Below the pieces are notes generated by a model. The model had not been told where the DNA came from. It did no database searches and worked only from the letters and a program-made list of their open reading frames with translations. A DNA stretch of 64,000 nt from Flavobacterium tyrosinilyticum (GTDB lineage: Bacteria; Bacteroidota; Bacteroidia; Flavobacteriales; Flavobacteriaceae). The position numbers and the translations under genes were made by a program. Below, piece by piece: positions 59,805 to 64,000 of this stretch. The first letter of the stretch is position 1. The number at the start of each line of letters is the position of its first letter. The DNA is taken from NCBI RefSeq assembly GCF_023656565.1, contig NZ_JAMOKG010000003.1, positions 682,001 through 746,000 on the forward strand, read 5' to 3'.

Positions 59805-60656
59805 CTATTGATTAGCGACATGGTAAGCAATTAATCCGTCAATAGGCCTTCTTAAAACATTACCCAATTGAAGTTCATATTTGTTAAATGTCTCTTGTAA
59901 TTCGTCTTTCAAGTAAAATGCAATAGAACCAACAAAATGTACCGGAACTTCTTTGCAGTTATCAAATTGTTTGATGTAATTCTTAACGAATGACTTCATT
60001 CCTTTGAAGATGATTTTTCTACAGAACTCAGTGTCTTTATGCTTAATTAAGAATTTAGCGTAAGTAGCTAAATAAGCATTAGGATTTGGTTCTTTATATA
60101 ATTTGTTTTTAATAAAATCCGGATCAACGTCGTACTCTTTTTCAAGTTCAACAGCCAATTCTTTAGGCATTTTATTAAAATAGTATTTTCTAATTAGTTC
60201 TTTTCCAAAAACATTACCACTACAATCATCCATAACAATGTATCCTAATGATTGTACTTTTTGATGCAATACTTTTCCATCAAAATAACTGCAGTTAGAA
60301 CCTGTTCCTAAGATTGAAACTATTGCCTCTTCTCCTTTTGGAGTTGTTGCATAAACAGCTGCATAAGTATCTTCTTGAACGTCTACAATTGCGTTAGAAA
60401 AATATTCTTGAAAAATTCTTTTCAACCACTCTTTCATTCTATCTGTACCACATCCGGCACCGTAAAAGAATAAATGTGTAGCATTTTTTTTATTTTGTAA
60501 GATATCAAAACGGTCATTTAATCTTTCGATAATTTCTGGCTCGTCTAGAATTTCAGGATTTAATCCTAAAGTTTGTGTTGTGAATAATACTTTTCCATTA
60601 TCATCTATCGCAATCCAATCGGCTTTAGTAGATCCACTGTCAACTATTAATTTCAT
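59805..60656 (-). CDS. BadF/BadG/BcrA/BcrD ATPase family protein, probable N-acetylglucosamine kinase
   Basis: The protein has 283 residues in the ASKHA kinase fold. PHOSPHATE1 is VDSGSTKADWIAIDD (start), and the DSILGTG-like IVSILGTGSNCSYFDG (~115) and GCGTDRMK are present. The family includes eukaryotic-type GlcNAc kinases. Of the usual sugar kinases it is the only one in the window that could supply GlcNAc-6-phosphate to the NagB fusion near 24 kb. The next gene, mgsA, is 10 bases away. Substrate assignment is by family and context. Other hexosamine or anhydro-sugar kinases are the main alternatives. Confidence 0.85.
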   Translation of the reverse strand: MKLIVDSGSTKADWIAIDDNGKVLFTTQTLGLNPEILDEPEIIERLNDRFDILQNKKNATHLFFYGAGCGTDRMKEWLKRIFQEYFSNAIVDVQEDTYAAVYATTPKGEEAIVSILGTGSNCSYFDGKVLHQKVQSLGYIVMDDCSGNVFGKELIRKYYFNKMPKELAVELEKEYDVDPDFIKNKLYKEPNPNAYLATYAKFLIKHKDTEFCRKIIFKGMKSFVKNYIKQFDNCKEVPVHFVGSIAFYLKDELQETFNKYELQLGNVLRRPIDGLIAYHVANQ

Positions 60657-60740
60657 TTGTTTCGTTTTTGGAATTAGGTTTCTCTATTCTTAATTTAAAA
60701 GTGTACTTTTTACATTAATTATAGAAGTAACAAAATAAGA

Positions 60741-60770
60741 AAATCCCGTTATTGTAAAGTAACGGGATTT
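60741..60770 (-). terminator. Intrinsic terminator after gap
   Basis: AAATCCCGTTA pairs with TAACGGGATTT and is followed by T-rich sequence on the minus strand, 17 bases after the gap stop. Confidence 0.85.
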
Positions 60771-60787
60771 TGCAAAAATATATATTA

Positions 60788-61792
60788 TTATTTTAAACCT
60801 GCAATATGTACAGATAAATCGATTAATTTGCTTGAGTATCCGTACTCATTGTCATACCAAGAAACTAATTTGAAGAAAGTCGAATTTAAACCGATTCCTG
60901 CACCAGCATCAACGATAGAAGTTCTTTTATCTGAAATAAAGTCTTGAGAAACAACTGCATCCTCAGTGTATCCTAAGATACCTTTCATTTCGTTTTCTGA
61001 AGCTTTTTTCAATACAGCCAAGATTTCTTCGTAAGTAGTTTCTTTAGCCACTTTTACAGTTAAATCTACAACAGAAACGTCAGCAGTAGGTACACGGAAA
61101 GACATTCCAGTTAATTTTCCATTCAAAGATGGGATAACTTTTCCAACCGCTTTAGCAGCACCTGTTGAAGAAGGAATGATGTTGATTGCAGCAGCACGTC
61201 CACCTCTCCAGTCTTTTCTAGAAGGTCCGTCAGCTGTCATTTGAGTTGAAGTAGTTGCGTGAACAGTAGTCATTAAACCTTCAACGATTTCGAAATTATC
61301 GTGGATAACTTTAGCTAATGGAGCTAAACAGTTTGTAGTACAAGAAGCGTTAGAAACAACTAAATCAGAAGCTTTTGCAGTTTCGTGGTTTACTCCCATT
61401 ACAAACATTGGAGCATCAGCAGAAGGAGCAGAAATGATAACTTTCTTAGCTCCACCTTTTAAGTGCTCGCTTGCAGTTTCGATAGTTGTGAAGATACCAG
61501 TACATTCCGCTACTACATCTACATCAACTTCGTTCCATTTTAAGTCAGCAGGATTTCTTTCTGCAGTGATACGGATATTTCTTCCGTTTACATATAGTTT
61601 TCCTTCTTTAACTTCTACAGTTCCGTTGAAACGACCGTGAACTGAATCATATTTTAATAAATAAGCTAAGTGGTCTACGTCTAACAAGTCATTGATTGCA
61701 ACAACTTCTACATTATCTCTATTGAAAGACTCTCTAAAAACGATTCTTCCGATACGTCCAAATCCGTTTATTCCTAATTTTACTTTTGACAT
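60788..61792 (-). CDS. gap: Glyceraldehyde-3-phosphate dehydrogenase, type I
   Basis: The 334 residues are normal. It oxidizes glyceraldehyde-3-phosphate using NAD(P). Visible are the cofactor fold GINGFGRIGRIVFRE, AINDLLD (the Asp after the second strand, favouring NAD), SNASCTTNCLAP with the catalytic Cys, TVHATTSTQ, GGRAAAINIIPSSTGAAKAV and the C-terminal SWYDNEYGYSSKLIDL. It lies 93 bases downstream of pfkA on the same strand and is closed by its own terminator, so the pair may be cotranscribed. Confidence 0.98.
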   Translation of the reverse strand: MSKVKLGINGFGRIGRIVFRESFNRDNVEVVAINDLLDVDHLAYLLKYDSVHGRFNGTVEVKEGKLYVNGRNIRITAERNPADLKWNEVDVDVVAECTGIFTTIETASEHLKGGAKKVIISAPSADAPMFVMGVNHETAKASDLVVSNASCTTNCLAPLAKVIHDNFEIVEGLMTTVHATTSTQMTADGPSRKDWRGGRAAAINIIPSSTGAAKAVGKVIPSLNGKLTGMSFRVPTADVSVVDLTVKVAKETTYEEILAVLKKASENEMKGILGYTEDAVVSQDFISDKRTSIVDAGAGIGLNSTFFKLVSWYDNEYGYSSKLIDLSVHIAGLK

Positions 61793-61885
61793 TTTACTAA
61801 ATTTTTTGCTTTTGTTTTTATTACACTAATTCAAAGTCTAATTTCCTCACAATAAACTTCTCTCTCTTTTTAAACTTTATATTGG

Positions 61886-62872
61886 TTATGTCGACATGAT
61901 GTCAGACACTCTTAATAATTCTCTATCAATTTCTGATTTCCCTTTAATAGCTTGCTCAAGCGGCGTTAAAATCACTTTATCTTCACGAAGTCCAACCATA
62001 TAGTTCGATTTTCCTTCAATTAAAGATTCAACTGCTTTAACTCCTAAACGGCTTGCCAAAACACGGTCAAAACAAGATGGCGAACCACCACGCTGCATGT
62101 GCCCTAATACAGAAACACGTACATCATATTCTGGTAAATTAGCTTCAACATAATCTTTTAATTCGAATACGTTTTTACCAATTTTATCTCCTTCTGCAAT
62201 TACAACAATACTAGATGATTTTCCTGATGCTTTACTTTTTTGAAGTGAATCTAAAAGACGATCTAAACCTAAATCTTCTTCAGGAATAAGAATTTCTTCT
62301 GCTCCTGCACCAATACCAGCGTTAAGAGCAATATGACCCGCATCTCTACCCATAACCTCTACAAAGAAAAGACGGTTATGAGAACTTGCTGTGTCTCTAA
62401 TTTTATCGATACAGTCTACAACAGTATTTAAAGCCGTGTCGTACCCTAAAGTAAAACTTGTACCATAAATATCATTGTCAATTGTACCAGGAATTCCCAT
62501 TATTGGGAAATCGAATTCTGAATTAAAAATTAATCCTCCAGTAAAACTACCATCACCGCCAATAACAACTAAAGCATCTACACCAGCCTTAACTAGGTTT
62601 TCGTGTGCTTTCTTTCTACCTTCAGGGGTTCTAAACTCAACTGAACGAGCCGATTTTAAGATCGTTCCACCTTTGTTTACAATATTATTTACGCTTCGTG
62701 GTCCCATTTCTTTGAAGTCACCTTCAATCATTCCCTGGTACCCTCTATAAATTCCGATGCATTCTATATTATGGTATGCGCAAGTTCGAACAACTGATCG
62801 TATTGCAGCATTCATTCCAGGTGAATCTCCTCCTGAGGTAAGAACACCTACTTTTTTTATTGTTTTTGGCAT
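61886..62872 (-). CDS. pfkA: ATP-dependent 6-phosphofructokinase
   Basis: The 328 residues are normal for bacterial PfkA. It phosphorylates fructose-6-phosphate. Landmarks are GVLTSGGDSPGMNAAIRSVV, IYRGYQGMIEG, VIGGDGSFTGG, the catalytic PGTIDNDIYGT (TIDND), FVEVMGRDAGHIAL and LGHMQRGGSPSCFDRV. The Gly-rich GGDGS pocket with G at the position that distinguishes ATP from PPi enzymes suggests ATP use. It would take the product of the NagB fusion into glycolysis. Confidence 0.98.
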   Translation of the reverse strand: MPKTIKKVGVLTSGGDSPGMNAAIRSVVRTCAYHNIECIGIYRGYQGMIEGDFKEMGPRSVNNIVNKGGTILKSARSVEFRTPEGRKKAHENLVKAGVDALVVIGGDGSFTGGLIFNSEFDFPIMGIPGTIDNDIYGTSFTLGYDTALNTVVDCIDKIRDTASSHNRLFFVEVMGRDAGHIALNAGIGAGAEEILIPEEDLGLDRLLDSLQKSKASGKSSSIVVIAEGDKIGKNVFELKDYVEANLPEYDVRVSVLGHMQRGGSPSCFDRVLASRLGVKAVESLIEGKSNYMVGLREDKVILTPLEQAIKGKSEIDRELLRVSDIMST

Positions 62873-63182
62873 TATTTAAGTATTAAAGTGTAAAATTAGC
62901 AAACATTCAGCACTTTTCGGGTTACGATTATCATAAATTAATAAAATCTGTTAAATTCAAACGTTTTCGTTAATAAGTTTTTTCTAGGAAAAAATTTCAT
63001 TAAAAATAATAAAACCGTATTTTTTTAATTAAATCGTCAAAATTAACAATACCCTGATGAAGTGTTATAAAAATCAGAATTTCCCGCTCACTTGGAAAAT
63101 TCTATTAGAGCGCCTAAATTTAGCACAAAAAAAACCATTATCGAGAATAATGGTTTTATAAATGTCTATTTTTAACAAAGTG
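62873..63182. other. Intergenic region upstream of pfkA (310 bases)
   Basis: It is A+T-rich and has no convincing reading frame. The only clear element is the terminator at 63131-63157 that ends the TamB-like gene. A weak AATGTTTG (minus strand, near 62905) is one base off the TAnnTTTG box and could be part of the pfkA promoter. Confidence 0.6.
63131..63157 (-). terminator. Intrinsic terminator after the TamB-like gene
   Basis: AAAACCATTAT pairs with ATAATGGTTTT and is followed on the minus strand by a T run, about 26 bases after the stop. Confidence 0.85.
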
Positions 63183-64000
63183 TTAATAATCGTTGTCTGG
63201 AATCAGCCCCTGATTGTTATTATTTGGAGTTTGTGTTTGCGACTGCTCCTTTTTCTTCTTTTCTTCTTCTTTCTTTCTTTTCTCCTCGTCTTCTTTTGCT
63301 TTCTTTTTATTTTTCTCTGAATCTTTTTTACTTGTAAAATTCATATAATCCGGATTTAGATAAGAATCCTGCATTTGATCGGCAGAAGAACCTTTTACTG
63401 CTTTTTCAATTTTATGGCTTTTAAACAGCTTATTGACAAGCTCGCTAAAGGTATCAAAATCTACTTCGTACGAAATACCGACTCCTTGCGTATAACCAAT
63501 TCCTTGTCCTATATAATTAATATCATTTTCTTTATTGAATAAGCGAAGGTTCATCGTGCCATCTTCATTTACACGATACAAAATCTCAATATCTCCCACA
63601 ATAGCCGATTCGTTTACACCTCCAACAGGAACTCCCAATTTACCATTGATTGTAATTCGTTCATTTACCTGAGATGATATATTGGCCACAAACTGACCGT
63701 CAACCTCCTGTCCTGTTCTTCTATCTGCTGCAATATAATTTAAGTCGATGTTTACTTTATCATTATCCGATTTGATAATTCCACCCAGTAGACTTGAAGC
63801 CGTCTCTGTTAATGTTCCAGAGAAATCTCCTTGGCTGAATCCATCGGTACTCATAAAGGAACCAGTTGACAATAAATAAAGCGCTTGTGTCTGACGAATA
63901 TCTTTATCATCCAATTTATACTGTATTTCCGATTTTAAAACATTACTTACTGATGGGAACTGAATATCAAAATTAGGTTCTGGACTAGCCAAATCTCCTC
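63183..64000 (-). CDS. C-terminal part of a TamB/DUF490-type translocation and assembly protein (5' end outside window)
   Basis: The frame is open to the last base of the window, so only the final ~272 residues are present. The first TTG near 63992 is not the true start. The beta-rich body (LKSEIQYKLDDKDIRQTQAL, SSLLGGIIKSDNDKVNIDLN, NERITINGKLGVPVGG, IGYTQGVGISYEVDFDTFSE) matches the C-terminal domain of TamB-like proteins, which span the periplasm to move phospholipids or help outer-membrane assembly. The end is a long Lys/Glu-rich run (about 220-250) followed by QTQTPNNNNQ. TamB family lengths of over 1000 residues imply most of the gene lies beyond the window. Confidence 0.85.
   Translation of the reverse strand, partial: GDLASPEPNFDIQFPSVSNVLKSEIQYKLDDKDIRQTQALYLLSTGSFMSTDGFSQGDFSGTLTETASSLLGGIIKSDNDKVNIDLNYIAADRRTGQEVDGQFVANISSQVNERITINGKLGVPVGGVNESAIVGDIEILYRVNEDGTMNLRLFNKENDINYIGQGIGYTQGVGISYEVDFDTFSELVNKLFKSHKIEKAVKGSSADQMQDSYLNPDYMNFTSKKDSEKNKKKAKEDEEKRKKEEEKKKKEQSQTQTPNNNNQGLIPDNDY

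Overview
The window looks like chromosomal DNA of a Flavobacterium, close to the F. johnsoniae group. The signs are low G+C content and promoters of the Bacteroidota type (TTG, then TAnnTTTG about 18 bases later). There is also a type IX secretion (T9SS) adhesin with PorP/SprF and OmpA partners, a SusC/SusD chitin locus, bacillithiol synthesis, a bacterial SRP RNA, and many short intergenic repeats. I saw no tRNA, rRNA, insertion sequence, prophage or CRISPR array. Genes at both edges are cut by the window.

Layout. 1-5775 (+): the 3' part of a large gliding/adhesin protein with a type B T9SS signal, then porP/sprF-like and OmpA-family genes. 5891-10718 (-): CAP-domain lipoprotein, pdxH, rnz with a small STAS-like companion, pyrB and pyrR, separated by repeat-rich gaps. 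10950-12483 (+): a very A+T-rich pair (endonuclease/exonuclease/phosphatase-family protein plus an unknown partner) and a 57-residue lipoprotein. 12664-15288 (-): YbiT-type ABC-F protein and a TlpA-like thioredoxin. 15698-33483: chitin utilization locus. SusC, SusD, a NagB-deacetylase fusion, a GH20 hexosaminidase and the giant chitinase ChiA lie on (-). A LytS/LytTR-type two-component system and a sugar MFS transporter lie on (+), diverging from susC. 33604-36093 (-): secreted unknown, transaldolase-like protein, short-chain dehydrogenase and SRP RNA. 36183-40778: glutaminyl cyclase, hutI and hutG, with a coiled-coil protein on the opposite strand. 40915-46843: RhlE-like helicase convergent with a TPR hybrid kinase, a dicarboxylate symporter and aroC. 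47032-51748: LpxH-like phosphoesterase, small outer-membrane barrel, PrcB-like lipoprotein, bshA, a structured RNA candidate and unknowns. 51834-56243 (-): HdrB/HdrC-like Fe-S pair, MCE protein and amidase, diverging from LptD. 59059-64000: RidA, methylglyoxal synthase, GlcNAc kinase-like protein, gap, pfkA and the C-terminus of a TamB-like protein.

How the genes fit together. ChiA would cut chitin outside the cell and SusC/SusD import the oligosaccharides. GH20 releases GlcNAc and the MFS carrier moves it into the cytoplasm. The unlinked kinase near 60 kb could phosphorylate it, and the NagB fusion could deacetylate and deaminate it to fructose-6-phosphate. That product feeds PfkA and GAPDH, which are also in this window. 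LptD, TamB-like, MCE, LpxH-like, amidase and OmpA proteins form an envelope-building theme.

No large undescribed system is obvious. The best leads are the A+T-rich nuclease/partner pair, the hairpin found in each longer gap of the chitin operon, a direct repeat upstream of susC that could be a LytTR operator, an ABC-F protein whose second Walker A motif is lost, and several families of intergenic palindromes.
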